A DNA stretch of 35,131 nt. It comes from Humidesulfovibrio mexicanus (lineage in GTDB: Bacteria; Desulfobacterota; Desulfovibrionia; Desulfovibrionales; Desulfovibrionaceae). The position numbers and the translations under genes were made by a program. The notes under the pieces were generated by a model. The model was given only the letters and a program-made list of their open reading frames with translations. It searched no databases and had not been told where the DNA came from. Positions 35,100-35,131 of the stretch are shown piece after piece (position 1 is the stretch's first letter; each line of letters opens with the position of its first letter). The stretch covers positions 1 through 35,131 of the forward strand of contig NZ_FZOC01000004.1 of NCBI RefSeq assembly GCF_900188225.1. The letters run 5' to 3'.

Positions 35100-35131
35100 G
35101 TTTCAATCCACGCCCCCGCGCGGGGGGCGAC
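35100..35131 (-). CRISPR. Single CRISPR repeat of type I-C style at the window edge
   Basis: The last 32 bases begin GTTTCAATCCACGCCCC and end GGGGGGCGAC, the reverse complement of the usual I-C repeat that ends GTGGATTGAAAC. Only one copy is visible. On the minus strand it would be read in the usual direction, so any array and leader lie to the right. The 37 bases between the probable phage end and this repeat (35063-35099) are the size of one spacer. Confidence 0.75.

Overview
The window is almost entirely one Mu-like (transposable, contractile-tailed) prophage, read mainly on the minus strand from the right edge to the left edge. Base composition is GC-rich. The Mu-like gene set, together with a type I-C-style CRISPR repeat at the extreme right edge, suggests a deltaproteobacterial host of the Desulfovibrio type. 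That is an inference from recognition, not a database result. The left edge cuts the tail-fibre gene, so the distal phage end and any host DNA on that side lie outside the window.

Right to left the layout is as follows. (1) 35100-35131: a CRISPR repeat. (2) About 34904-35062: the repressor-side phage end, with three transposase-type end repeats and a probable terminal CA. (3) 34076-34882 (+): a CI/LexA-type S24 repressor, with an operator region at 33905-34075. (4) 33821 down to 27438: the early block, comprising a small early protein with a beta-clamp-binding motif, a Ner-like regulator, transposase A, ATPase B, two DNA-binding proteins, Gam, GemA and a Mor/C-family activator. (5) 27353 to 24308: small accessory genes, including a secreted PD-(D/E)XK-like protein, a Rha regulator and a membrane protein. 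(6) 24200 to 22458: lysis genes (lysozyme, holin-like protein, Rz/Rz1) and gp25. (7) 22461 to 12093: gp26, small and large terminase, portal, F, G, protease I with a nested scaffold, capsid T and gp35-gp37. (8) 11354 to 1: gp38, sheath, tube, frameshifting tail chaperone, tape measure, N, gp44, spike gp45, gp46-gp48 and the tail fibre.

Four plus-strand cargo units interrupt this minus-strand programme at gene junctions, each behind its own sigma70-like promoter with 17-bp spacing: a lipoprotein (3132-3572), a DUF4145-like protein (11434-12087), a tRNA-like RNA (about 16403-16491) and a KTSC-like protein (21377-21619). Their position, strand and lower GC (for the proteins) mark them as morons likely to be expressed in the lysogen.

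The two observations I consider most novel are: (a) the tRNA-like RNA, a cloverleaf with a good D-arm and T-arm but a GNRA-capped hairpin where the anticodon arm should be, lying antisense between genes F and G; and (b) a three-copy element (a conserved block containing CTGAACCCCTTCA, 11-12 bp, then a dyad) placed before lysozyme, protease I and gp46. It looks like the late promoter set of this phage. In two copies the predicted transcription start falls on the A of the ATG, implying leaderless late mRNAs.
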